From contig JAFEDK010000013.1 of the NCBI GenBank assembly GCA_018241665.1, positions 156,389 through 220,388 on the forward strand: 64,000 nt of DNA, given 5' to 3'. This DNA comes from Pseudomonadota bacterium. GTDB taxonomy: Bacteria; Pseudomonadota; Gammaproteobacteria; Burkholderiales; Rhodocyclaceae. How positions within the stretch are numbered: the first letter of the stretch is position 1; each line of letters opens with the position of its first letter. This document shows, piece by piece, positions 56,615-64,000 of this stretch. The notes under the pieces are model-generated. The model was not told where the DNA came from. It worked only from the letters and a program-made list of their open reading frames with translations, and did not search any database. The position numbers and the translations under genes are program-made.

Positions 56615-58354
56615 GTGCTGCGCCGTCCCTTCACCCTTCGCTTGTGGTTCGCCTGCCTCGCTCTAGGGGCGGCGGCTTCGGTGCAGGCGGCTGACACCCG
56701 CGTCGAGCTGGTGGCGCCGGACGACTTGCGGACCCTGCTCGAAAAGCACGTGGACTTCCTCGACCAGCGGCCGGAAGGCGGGCTGGACGAAGGTGGCCGG
56801 GTGGCCATCCTGCGCCGGGCGCGCAAGGAGATCGGCGAGATCCTGGCGACGGAGGGCTATTTTGCCCCGTCCATCGAGAGCGCCGAGGCCGGCGAAACTT
56901 TCCGCATTGTCGTAACGCCGGGGCGGCGGACCATGATCGGCCAGGTCAACCTGCATTTCAGTGGCGACGTGAGCCGCGCCGAAGGCGAGCGGCCAGCCCG
57001 GATCGCGGCCTTGAAGGCGGCCTGGGGCTTGCCAGTCGGTCATCCCTTCCGGCAGGCCGACTGGGACACCGCCAAGCAGCAATTGATGGATGCGCTGGGC
57101 GCTCGCGATTACGCCGCGGCGAGCATGACCGCCAGCCATGCGCTGATCGATCCGGAGACGGCCAGCGCGACGCTGAGTGTCGATGTGGACTCCGGGCCCG
57201 TCTTCCGTTTCGGCCAGCTCGACATCAGCGGCCTCAGCAGCTTCGACCGGTCGCTGATCGAGCGTTACCAGCCGCCGAAGGCGGGTGAGCCCTACAGCCT
57301 TGATCGCCTGTTGCGCTTCCAGACCGCGCTGCAGAACACGCCGTATTTCGCCTCGGTGGTGGTGGATGTGGACCGCGAATCCGCTACGCCGGACGCGGTG
57401 CCGGTGCGTGTCCAGCTCACCGAGGCCCTGCCGCGCCGCCTGGGTTTCGGCGTCGGCGCCAGCAGCAACACCGGCTATCGGGTCGAGACCACCTATCGGG
57501 ACGCTCATTTCTTCGACCGGGCCTACAACCTGGTCAGCGGCATCCGCCTCGAGCAGCGCCGCCAGCTCGGCTACGCGGATGTGTTCCTGCCGCCGTCGCC
57601 CACTGGTGACCTGGACAGCGTCGGCGTGCTGGCCGAGCACACCGACATCTCAGGGTTGCAGACCCAGCGCCAGTCCATCGGCGTGGTACGCACGATCCCG
57701 CGCGGCAACATCGAGAACCGCCTGTCCCTCAATTTCCAGCATGAAACCCTGACCCCCGACGGCAGCCTGCCGTCCAGCCGCAAGGCCCTGGCCGCCAACT
57801 GGTCGTGGACCCGGCGGGCGGTGGACAACATCCTCGATCCGCGGGCCGGCCAGGTGCTCAACCTGCAGGTTGGCGGCGCGGCCCAGGTGCTGCTGTCCGA
57901 CCGCAACTTCGCGCGCTTCTACGGGCGCTACCAGCTCTTCGTGCCGGTCGCCAAACGCGATGTGCTGATCCTGCGGGCGGAGGGCGGCGTCACCGTGGCG
58001 CCGTCCCGCGACGGGGTGCCGCAGGACTTCCTGTTCCGTACCGGCGGCGCCCAGAGCGTGCGCGGCTATGCTTACCAGAGCCTGGGCGTGCGTGACGGTA
58101 CGGCGACGGTCGGCGGGCGCTACCTCGCGGTGACCAGCGCCGAGTACGTGCACTGGTATTCCGGCGACTGGGGCGTGGCGACTTTCGTCGATGCCGGCAA
58201 TGCGAACGACGAGCGCCAGCTGTTCAAGATGAACTTCGGCTACGGTTTCGGCCCGCGCTGGAAGAGCCCGGCCGGCCCCATCGCGCTGGATCTCGCCTAC
58301 GGGCAGCGGGATCACCGGCTGCGCCTGCAGTTCGCTGTAGCCATCGCCTTCTGA
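56615..58354 (+). CDS. tamA: Translocation and assembly module TamA (Omp85 family)
   Basis: Outer-membrane Omp85 protein that, with the inner-membrane TamB, supports envelope biogenesis. The 579-residue protein has a signal peptide (RRPFTLRLWFACLALGAAASVQA), three POTRA-type modules (about 30-270), then a 16-strand barrel with the Omp85 motif VRGYAYQSLG near residues 480-490. The barrel ends in LRLQFAVAIAF (C-terminal Phe). The start is GTG 56615; ATG 56552, overlapping the putA stop, would add 21 residues before the signal. tamB is not downstream; a DUF255 gene is. Confidence 0.93.
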   Translation: MLRRPFTLRLWFACLALGAAASVQAADTRVELVAPDDLRTLLEKHVDFLDQRPEGGLDEGGRVAILRRARKEIGEILATEGYFAPSIESAEAGETFRIVVTPGRRTMIGQVNLHFSGDVSRAEGERPARIAALKAAWGLPVGHPFRQADWDTAKQQLMDALGARDYAAASMTASHALIDPETASATLSVDVDSGPVFRFGQLDISGLSSFDRSLIERYQPPKAGEPYSLDRLLRFQTALQNTPYFASVVVDVDRESATPDAVPVRVQLTEALPRRLGFGVGASSNTGYRVETTYRDAHFFDRAYNLVSGIRLEQRRQLGYADVFLPPSPTGDLDSVGVLAEHTDISGLQTQRQSIGVVRTIPRGNIENRLSLNFQHETLTPDGSLPSSRKALAANWSWTRRAVDNILDPRAGQVLNLQVGGAAQVLLSDRNFARFYGRYQLFVPVAKRDVLILRAEGGVTVAPSRDGVPQDFLFRTGGAQSVRGYAYQSLGVRDGTATVGGRYLAVTSAEYVHWYSGDWGVATFVDAGNANDERQLFKMNFGYGFGPRWKSPAGPIALDLAYGQRDHRLRLQFAVAIAF

Positions 58355-58433
58355 GGCCGCACAACTTTTGCTTGGATAGGGGCTCCAACGCAAAACGCCT
58401 TACAAAACCGACAAAACCCCAGCGGGAGCCCCC

Positions 58434-60494
58434 ATGCCCAACCGACTGCAGCACGAAACCTCTCCCTATCTCCAGCAGCATGCCGACAACCCGGTGGACT
58501 GGTGGCCGTGGTGCGAGGACGCCCTCGACCTGGCCCGCCGGCAGGATCGGCCGATTCTGCTGTCGATCGGCTACTCGGCTTGCCACTGGTGCCATGTGAT
58601 GGCCCACGAGTCCTTCGAGGATCCCGAGGTGGCGGCCGTGATGAACCGCCTGTTCATCAACATCAAGGTGGACCGGGAAGAGCGCCCCGATCTCGACCAG
58701 ATCTATCAGGCCGCCCACCAGATGCTTGCCCGGCGCGGCGGGGGCTGGCCGCTGACGGTATTCCTGACACCGGATGGCAGCCCCTTCTTCAGTGGCACCT
58801 ATTTCCCGAAGGCGCCGCGCTACAACCTGCCGGGTTTCCCGGATCTGCTGCAGCGGGTCCATGAAGCCTTCACGACCCAGCGCCAGGCCATCGACGAGCA
58901 GAACCAGGGTTTGCGTGCCGCGCTGGCCCGCAGCGAGGCGACTGGCAGCGCCCATCCGTCGGAATTCACCCGCGCGCCCTTGCGCGCGCTGCAGGAGGGG
59001 CTGGCGTCCACCTTCGACGAGGAGCACGGCGGCTTCGGTGGCTCGCCCAAGTTCCCGCACCCGGCGGACCTGGACTTCCTGCTGCGCCGCTTCGCCGCGA
59101 CCGGCGATGTGGCGGCCCGCGACATGGCGCTGAAAACCCTGCGCGGCATGGCGGAAGGCGGCATCTTCGACCAGCTGGGCGGCGGCTTCGCGCGCTACAG
59201 CGTGGATGGCTGGTGGAACATTCCCCACTTCGAGAAGATGCTTTACGACAACGGGCCCTTGCTCGCACTGTATGCCGATGCCTGGGCGCTCACCGGCGAG
59301 CCGCTGTTCGCGCAGGTTGCCGAGCGCACGGCCGAATGGGTGTTGCGCGAGATGCGTCTGCCGGAGGGCGGTTTCGCATCCTCGCTGGACGCCGACTCCG
59401 AACACGAGGAGGGCAAGTTCTACGTGTGGGACAAGGCCGAGGTCCGTGAGTGCCTCGACGATCTGGAGTACCGCGTGCTGTCCCAGCACTATGGTGTGGC
59501 GCGGCCGCCCAACTTCGAGGAGAAGCACTGGCACTTCTACATCGCCAGGCCGCTGACCGGCGTCGCCGACAAGCTCGGCATCACGCTGGCTGAGGCGGAG
59601 GCCGCGCTGGAGCGGGCCCGCGCCAAGCTGTCTGCACGACGGGAGGGCAGGGTGCGCCCCGGCCGCGACGACAAGCTGCTGGTCAGCTGGAACGCGCTGA
59701 TGATCCACGGCCTGGCTCACGCAGCCCGCATCTTTGGCCGCGACGACTGGCTGGCGGCGGCGACCCAGGCCATCGACTTCATCCGCCGGACCCTCTGGCA
59801 GGACGGCCGCCTCTTGGCGACTTACAAGGATGGACGGGCCCACCTGAACGCCTACCTGGACGATCATGCGCTGCTGATCGCCGCGCTGATCGAGAGCCTG
59901 CAGGCAGCCTACCGGCCGGAGGATCTGGAGTTCGCCGAAGACCTGGCCGATGCGCTGCTCGACGCCTTCGAGGATCGTGGCGGCGGTGCTTTCTTTTTCA
60001 CCCGCCACGATCACGAAGCGTTGATTCATCGCCCGAAGAGCGGCCACGACAACGCGATGCCGTCCGGCAACGGCATCGCCGCGCAGGTCTTCGGGCGGCT
60101 CGGCCACCTGACCGGCGAGACCCGCTACCTGGCGGCCGCCGAGCGCACGCTGCAGGCCTTCCATCCGGCGATGGCAGCCAGCGCGATGGGTTTTGCGAGC
60201 CTGGCCGTTGCGCTGGACGAGCACCTGCAGCCGCCGTCCCTGCTGGTGTTGCGGGGGGAGCCGGCGGCGCTGACCGAATGGTCGCGTCACGTGACGGGAA
60301 GCTATCGGCCCGGCCTGTTGTGCGTCGCCTTGCCGCCGGGCGTGCGCGAGCTTCCGCCAGTCCTCGACAAGCCGGCCGGCGAGGCCGTCAACGCCTGGCT
60401 GTGTTCGGGCGTTACTTGCTTGCCTCCGTTTGCTGCCTGGTCGGCGCTTGATGCCGCACTCGCGGCAATTGGCAAACCCGAAGGCGCGGCGTAG
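58434..60494 (+). CDS. DUF255 thioredoxin-domain protein (YyaL/SSP411 family)
   Basis: A 686-residue protein: an N-terminal thioredoxin-like domain with CxxC ([14 protein letters not shown]) and an (alpha/alpha)6-barrel N-acylglucosamine-2-epimerase-like region over the rest ([51 protein letters not shown]). The family spans bacteria to the human SPATA20 protein and its reaction is not established. The ATG at 58434 gives the canonical [22 protein letters not shown]. It has no signal peptide, so it is cytoplasmic. Confidence 0.94.
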   Translation: MPNRLQHETSPYLQQHADNPVDWWPWCEDALDLARRQDRPILLSIGYSACHWCHVMAHESFEDPEVAAVMNRLFINIKVDREERPDLDQIYQAAHQMLARRGGGWPLTVFLTPDGSPFFSGTYFPKAPRYNLPGFPDLLQRVHEAFTTQRQAIDEQNQGLRAALARSEATGSAHPSEFTRAPLRALQEGLASTFDEEHGGFGGSPKFPHPADLDFLLRRFAATGDVAARDMALKTLRGMAEGGIFDQLGGGFARYSVDGWWNIPHFEKMLYDNGPLLALYADAWALTGEPLFAQVAERTAEWVLREMRLPEGGFASSLDADSEHEEGKFYVWDKAEVRECLDDLEYRVLSQHYGVARPPNFEEKHWHFYIARPLTGVADKLGITLAEAEAALERARAKLSARREGRVRPGRDDKLLVSWNALMIHGLAHAARIFGRDDWLAAATQAIDFIRRTLWQDGRLLATYKDGRAHLNAYLDDHALLIAALIESLQAAYRPEDLEFAEDLADALLDAFEDRGGGAFFFTRHDHEALIHRPKSGHDNAMPSGNGIAAQVFGRLGHLTGETRYLAAAERTLQAFHPAMAASAMGFASLAVALDEHLQPPSLLVLRGEPAALTEWSRHVTGSYRPGLLCVALPPGVRELPPVLDKPAGEAVNAWLCSGVTCLPPFAAWSALDAALAAIGKPEGAA

Positions 60495-60538
60495 ACTCCG
60501 CGCAGCTTTTTTCTGCCACACAACTCGAGAGGATCACA

Positions 60539-60853
60539 ATGAAGAAACTCGTCGCTGTCGCCGCCATCGCCGGTCTGATGGGCACTTCCGCTGCTTTCGC
60601 CGATGCCGGCGCAGATCTGGCCAAGGCCAAGAACTGTCTGGCTTGCCACGCTGTGGACAAGAAGGTTGTTGGCCCCGCCTACAAGGACGTGGCTGCCAAG
60701 TACAAGGGCGACAAGACCGCCGAAGCCAAGCTGATCGAGAAGGTCCAGAAGGGTGGTTCCGGCGTCTGGGGCCAGGTCCCGATGCCCCCCAACCCGCAGG
60801 TCAACCCGGCCGAAGCCAAGACCCTCGTGGCTTGGGTTCTCGCTCAGAAGTAA
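60539..60853 (+). CDS. Small periplasmic class I cytochrome c
   Basis: A 104-residue cytochrome c of the c551 type: signal peptide ending near AAFA, heme site CLACH (33-37), VGPAYKDVAAKY, and an axial Met at about 82 in WGQVPMPPN. It is a likely electron carrier between the bc1 complex (44.6-47.2 kb) and terminal oxidases or reductases. It is its own short transcript, ended by a strong bidirectional terminator. Confidence 0.94.
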   Translation: MKKLVAVAAIAGLMGTSAAFADAGADLAKAKNCLACHAVDKKVVGPAYKDVAAKYKGDKTAEAKLIEKVQKGGSGVWGQVPMPPNPQVNPAEAKTLVAWVLAQK

Positions 60854-60871
60854 GTCGCCAGCCCTGCTGTC

Positions 60872-60909
60872 GCACAAAAAAACCAGCTCTCGGGCTGGTT
60901 TTTTTGTGC
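60872..60909. terminator. Strong bidirectional terminator
   Basis: A 16-bp near-perfect inverted repeat GCACAAAAAAACCAGC/GCTGGTTTTTTTGTGC, with seven A on one arm and seven T on the other. It forms an intrinsic terminator on both strands between the convergent cytochrome c and NodT-like genes. Confidence 0.9.
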
Positions 60910-60923
60910 CTGCGTCGGACTGC

Positions 60924-62390
60924 TCAGTGATGTCCGACGGTCTTCGCGGAGTGGGCGTTCTTGTCGCCCGACACCTGCTCCCAGCCGCCGCCGAGGGCCA
61001 GGAACAGGCCGACCTGGTCCAGCGCCAGCTGGCTGTCCGACACGGAGAGCGCGGCATCTGCGCTGGTGAGGCTGCGCCGGGCGTCCAGGTCGTTCAGGTA
61101 GGGGGCGCGGCCGCCGCGGTACAGGGTTTCCACCTGGCGGGCCGCTTCGGCGGCTTCGTCGCGCGCCTTGCGCAGCGCCGCATTGCGGTCGAGCTCGCGG
61201 GCATAGACCGCCAGTGCGGTTTCAGTGTCGCGCAGGGCGCCGAGCACGGTGCCGTCGAAGCGGGCCAGGGCGGCTTCGGCGCCGGCCTTGGCGATCTCGA
61301 TGCGGGCGTATTCGAGGCCGCCGGGAATCGTCCAGCTGATCAGCGGACCGATGCCCCAGCGCTGGGTGTCGGGTTGGCCGAGATCGTGGAGAAGGCCGGT
61401 GAGGCCGGCGGTCAGGCCGATGGAGACCGTGGGGTAGAGAGCGGCGGTTGCTACGCCGATCCGCGCGGTGGCGCTGGCGAGCCCGCGTTCTGCCTGGCGG
61501 ATGTCCGGGCGGCGCTTCAGAAGGGCAGTGCCGTCGCCGACCGGGATCGGCGCGCTCAGCTTGGGGACTTGCGTGCAACTGGCGACGACCTGCGGAAATT
61601 CCGCAGGAGGTCGGCCGGTGAGCGCCGCCAGCGCGTATAGCGCGGTGCTGCGGCGGGCGTCGTAAGCGGGTAGAGAGGCGCGGATCTGTTCGACCTGGGC
61701 CCTGGCGCGGGTCACGTCGGTGACCGTGCCGCGTCCAGCGTTGGCCAGCTTGCGGGCGACGTTGAGGTTGTCTTCCTGTTGCTGCAGGGCGCGCTCGGTG
61801 ACCTGCTTCTGGTAGCCGGCCGAGCAGGCTTCCACGTAGGCGCGAGCCACGTCGGCGGCGATATTGACGCGCACCAGGTCGACGGCGGCCTGGCTGGCGT
61901 CGGCGTCGGCTTCGGCCGCTTCCGTCAGGCGCCGCAGCTGGCCGAACAGGTCGAGCTGGTAGGAGGCCGCCAGGCCGCCGATGCCGAGGCTCATCGGCGG
62001 GATGTTCTCCTTCAGCAGGTAGGCCTGGCCGGCGACCTTTTCGCGGGCCACGGCGCCGCTGAGGCGTCCGGCGGGCTCGCTGGCCGATTCGGCCTCGGCG
62101 ACGATGGCGTGGGCCCGTGCCAGGTTGGCGGAAGCCACGCGCAGCTGGGTGTTGGCGGCGAAGGCGGTTTCGATGAGGCCGTTGAGTGTGGCGTCGTCGT
62201 AGAGCTTCCACCAGTTGGCGGGCAGCGGCTCGCTGCGGACGCTGGCATTGCTGCTGCCGACGAAGGCGCCTTGCGCGGCGGGCAGGTTGATGGCGGCCTT
62301 TTCCGGCAGGTGGTAGTCGGGGCCTACCGTAGTGCAGGCACCCAGGCCAAGGGCGAGGCCGAGCACGCCGAGGGTGTGCAGGGCTTTCAT
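60924..62390 (-). CDS. Efflux outer-membrane lipoprotein, NodT family
   Basis: TolC-class outer-membrane channel. The 488-residue protein has lipobox LGAC (Cys19; MKALHTLGVLGLALGLGAC). The two OEP repeats show the family pattern (PANWWKLYDDATLNGLI at the start; LRRRPDIR-type LLKRRPDIRQAERGLASA in the middle). The C-terminus is low-complexity (His/Lys). It is last in the DUF1656-membrane-fusion-NodT minus-strand operon, overlapping the fusion-protein gene by 4 bp. The substrate is unknown; aromatic acids are typical for AaeAB relatives. Confidence 0.93.
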   Translation of the reverse strand: MKALHTLGVLGLALGLGACTTVGPDYHLPEKAAINLPAAQGAFVGSSNASVRSEPLPANWWKLYDDATLNGLIETAFAANTQLRVASANLARAHAIVAEAESASEPAGRLSGAVAREKVAGQAYLLKENIPPMSLGIGGLAASYQLDLFGQLRRLTEAAEADADASQAAVDLVRVNIAADVARAYVEACSAGYQKQVTERALQQQEDNLNVARKLANAGRGTVTDVTRARAQVEQIRASLPAYDARRSTALYALAALTGRPPAEFPQVVASCTQVPKLSAPIPVGDGTALLKRRPDIRQAERGLASATARIGVATAALYPTVSIGLTAGLTGLLHDLGQPDTQRWGIGPLISWTIPGGLEYARIEIAKAGAEAALARFDGTVLGALRDTETALAVYARELDRNAALRKARDEAAEAARQVETLYRGGRAPYLNDLDARRSLTSADAALSVSDSQLALDQVGLFLALGGGWEQVSGDKNAHSAKTVGHH

Positions 62391-63313
62391 TTGGCGGCTC
62401 CGCCCTTGATTGTCGCGCCGGCTGGCGTCGTGGTTCCGACCTTGCCGTCCTTGTCGACGATGGCCACGGTGGCGGTCAGGCCTGCGACCAACTGGAGGTC
62501 CTTCGGTACTTCGTCGAGGGCGATGCGTACTGGAATCCGCTGAGCCAGGCGCACCCAGGTAAACACCGGGTTCACGTTGGGCAGCAGGTTGTTGCCGTTG
62601 GCGCGGTCGCGGTCCTCGATGCCGGCGGAGATGCTCTCCACGTGACCGTGCAGTTCCTGATCGCGGCCCATGATGCGGATCCTGGCGGCCTGACCGATCT
62701 TGACGCCCTGCAGCTTGGTTTCCTCGAAGTAGCCGTCCACGTGGAAGGAATGGGTGTCGAGCACGGAGAGCACCTGCTTGCCGGCGGTCACGTAGTTACC
62801 CGAGCGCAGGGACAGGTCACTGAGGTAGCCGTCCACCGGCGCGACAATCTTCGTGCGGGCCAGGTTGAGGGTGGCCAGATCCCGGTTGGCGACGGCCTGG
62901 GCCAGCTGGGCTTCGCCGAGCTCGACCTTTTCGCGGCTCTGTTCGATGGTTTCCTGGGCGACGAGGCTGGACAGCTGCGCGTTGCGGCGGGCTTCGCGGC
63001 GGGCCTGGTCGAGGTTGGCGCGCACTGTGGCGACGGCGGCATCAGCCTGCTTGACGGCCAGGCGATAGCGCTCGGTGTCGATCTGGAAGAGCTCCTGGCC
63101 TTGCTTCACGAACTGGTTGTCGTGGATCGCCACGTGGGTGACGAGGCCGGAGACATCCGGCGTGACCGGCACGATGTCGGCGCGCACACGGCCGTCACGG
63201 GTCCACGGTTCGACCTGGTAGTGATCCCACAGGCGCTGGGATGCGAAGAGGGCGAGGATGACCGCCGCGAGGGTCACGGCGATCCGGAGGAGCTTGAGAT
63301 AAAGCGGTTTCAC
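62387..63313 (-). CDS. HlyD/AaeA-type membrane fusion protein
   Basis: Periplasmic adaptor linking the inner-membrane FUSC pump to the outer-membrane channel. It has 308 residues: one N-terminal membrane helix (IAVTLAAVILALFASQRLW), two lipoyl-half segments flanking a coiled-coil hairpin, and a beta-barrel part (KIVAPVDGYLSDLSLRSGNYV). The start is GTG 63313 (VKPLYLKLL), preceded by GAAGGTG at 8 nt. It is 17 bp downstream of the DUF1656 gene. It is closest to AaeA/EmrA-like proteins. Confidence 0.92.
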   Translation of the reverse strand: MKPLYLKLLRIAVTLAAVILALFASQRLWDHYQVEPWTRDGRVRADIVPVTPDVSGLVTHVAIHDNQFVKQGQELFQIDTERYRLAVKQADAAVATVRANLDQARREARRNAQLSSLVAQETIEQSREKVELGEAQLAQAVANRDLATLNLARTKIVAPVDGYLSDLSLRSGNYVTAGKQVLSVLDTHSFHVDGYFEETKLQGVKIGQAARIRIMGRDQELHGHVESISAGIEDRDRANGNNLLPNVNPVFTWVRLAQRIPVRIALDEVPKDLQLVAGLTATVAIVDKDGKVGTTTPAGATIKGGAAK

Positions 63314-63330
63314 GGGAGCATCACCTTCAA

Positions 63331-63537
63331 TCAAAAGGAGGGCATGGGCAGGCGGATGACGAAGGACCAGACGATCATGAAGATCGCCGCGTCGAAGAGG
63401 GCCGGGTGCCACACGATGCGGTACAGCCCGACCAGCGAAAAAACGCGGCGCAGCAGGAAGGAGAAGACGAAGGCGAGGGGCGTCGACACGAGGATCGACG
63501 AAACCAGTACGCCATCGAGGTTGAGTTCCCCGATCAT
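63331..63537 (-). CDS. DUF1656 inner-membrane protein (AaeX-like)
   Basis: A 68-residue membrane protein with two hydrophobic helices (SILVSTPLAFVFSFLLRRV and LFDAAIFMIVWSFVIRL). The family occurs only beside AaeA/AaeB-type efflux genes, as here. It overlaps the FUSC gene by 4 bp. The molecular role is unknown. Confidence 0.85.
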   Translation of the reverse strand: MIGELNLDGVLVSSILVSTPLAFVFSFLLRRVFSLVGLYRIVWHPALFDAAIFMIVWSFVIRLPMPSF

Positions 63538-64000
63538 GCGGTAGGTCCTTTCATCGAGAAGGGGCCGGCGGCCTGGTAGGCCATGGCTTTGGGAAACAGG
63601 TTGCCGCGCAGGCCGACCATGGCTGACAGGCCGGCGAGCTTGGCCGTCGAGGCCGGCTGTTCGGCAATCGCGTGCAGGGCATGGTCGATGTCGGTGAGCA
63701 GACTGGCGGGCGCTTCAGCCAGGCCGCCGGCTGAGCGCAGCGAGTAGTGTTCGCCGACGCCGGCCAGGGCGCGTTCGGTCAGGTCGCGGGTGGTGGCATC
63801 GAAGTCAGGGCTGGCCTTCTGCAGGTTGACCAGGTTCATCCCGATGCGCAGGTCATGCAGGACGTCGACGCCGCGCAACGCGCCGCTCTGGGATACGGCG
63901 GCGAGCTTCGGGGTCAGCAGGGTCAGGCGGTCGAGCAGGCGGCCGGCCAGGGCGATCGGCTCGGCTGCGGCGCCGGCCCGGGCGTGGTGGGCGAGATCCC
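63534..64000 (-). CDS. FUSC family transporter, C-terminal part (continues beyond window)
   Basis: The last 154 residues or so of a large AaeB/FUSC-type inner-membrane protein; the frame is open to the right edge. The visible part is soluble-looking, helical and Leu/Ala-rich (LAGRLLDRLTLLTPKLAAVSQ, RIGMNLVNLQKASPDF), matching the cytoplasmic C-terminal region of FUSC proteins. The stop overlaps the DUF1656 start by 4 bp. Context with the fusion protein and NodT channel makes a tripartite efflux pump likely. The transmembrane part lies outside. Confidence 0.85.
   Translation of the reverse strand, partial: DLAHHARAGAAAEPIALAGRLLDRLTLLTPKLAAVSQSGALRGVDVLHDLRIGMNLVNLQKASPDFDATTRDLTERALAGVGEHYSLRSAGGLAEAPASLLTDIDHALHAIAEQPASTAKLAGLSAMVGLRGNLFPKAMAYQAAGPFSMKGPTA

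Noticed and set aside
58224-60521. 765-residue minus-strand open frame opposite the DUF255 gene
   Set aside because: Antisense shadow of a well-conserved gene, with no domain or ribosome-binding site.

Overview
This 64 kb window is a dense, GC-rich chromosomal segment of a betaproteobacterium. The best guess is a Rhodocyclales-type organism (Azospira/Dechloromonas/Azoarcus relatives). That is inferred from the mla-yadGH-ibaG-murA and his-hinT-tat gene orders, short-form HisG, an H-NS protein with a Lys/Ala linker, petABC-sspA-sspB, and ffs-dnaX-ybaB-recR. Almost all of it is housekeeping or conserved accessory DNA. I see no phage, insertion sequence, CRISPR array, tRNA or rRNA.

Layout. 1-4.2 kb (-): macromolecular-synthesis operon rpsU-yqeY-dnaG-rpoD, with rpoD cut by the window edge. 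4.2-8.0 kb: tsaD, plsY, folB, an H-NS-like gene, ybaK and ogt. 8.4-14.1 kb (-): leuS, a small lipoprotein, lptE, holA and proA. 14.3-21.3 kb (+): complete lipid-transport operon mlaFEDACB, then a YadGH-like ABC exporter, ibaG and murA. 21.4-30.7 kb: rnk (-), then hisGD, an inverted hisC (-), hisBHAFIE, hinT and tatABC. 30.8-32.4 kb: a lone T6SS tssA and an Lrp regulator. 32.6-37.0 kb: a Cpx-like envelope-stress module (Spy/CpxP-like chaperone, BepA-like M48 protease, response regulator, sensor kinase) with GTAAA-N5-GTAAA CpxR-type boxes before the chaperone gene and between the protease gene and the regulator. 37.0-40.2 kb: 4.5S SRP RNA, dnaX, ybaB and recR. 40.2-44.3 kb: family III CoA-transferase, galE, a DUF2237 gene and dacB (-). 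44.6-48.5 kb: cytochrome bc1 genes petABC, then sspA and sspB. 48.5-52.8 kb: bacteriohemerythrin, DUF1992 protein, PilZ protein, dadA (-) and fbp. 52.9-60.9 kb: type B PutA, TamA, a DUF255 thioredoxin-fold protein and a small cytochrome c. 60.9-64 kb (-): an AaeXAB/FUSC-type efflux system with a NodT-family outer-membrane lipoprotein, cut by the right edge.

The genes cluster into envelope biogenesis and maintenance (Mla, LptE, TamA, BepA, Spy, Cpx, Tat, DacB, PlsY, MurA), replication, repair and translation (DnaG, HolA, DnaX, RecR, LeuS, TsaD, SRP RNA), histidine biosynthesis, and respiration and proline/D-amino-acid catabolism (bc1, PutA, DadA). I found no wholly new system. The points most worth a second look are the CpxR-box architecture, the inverted HisC2-like hisC, the orphan tssA, the repeated TGNTANAAT extended -10 elements (two of them so close to a start codon that the mRNA may be leaderless), and the terminator-like hairpin between tatA and tatBC.
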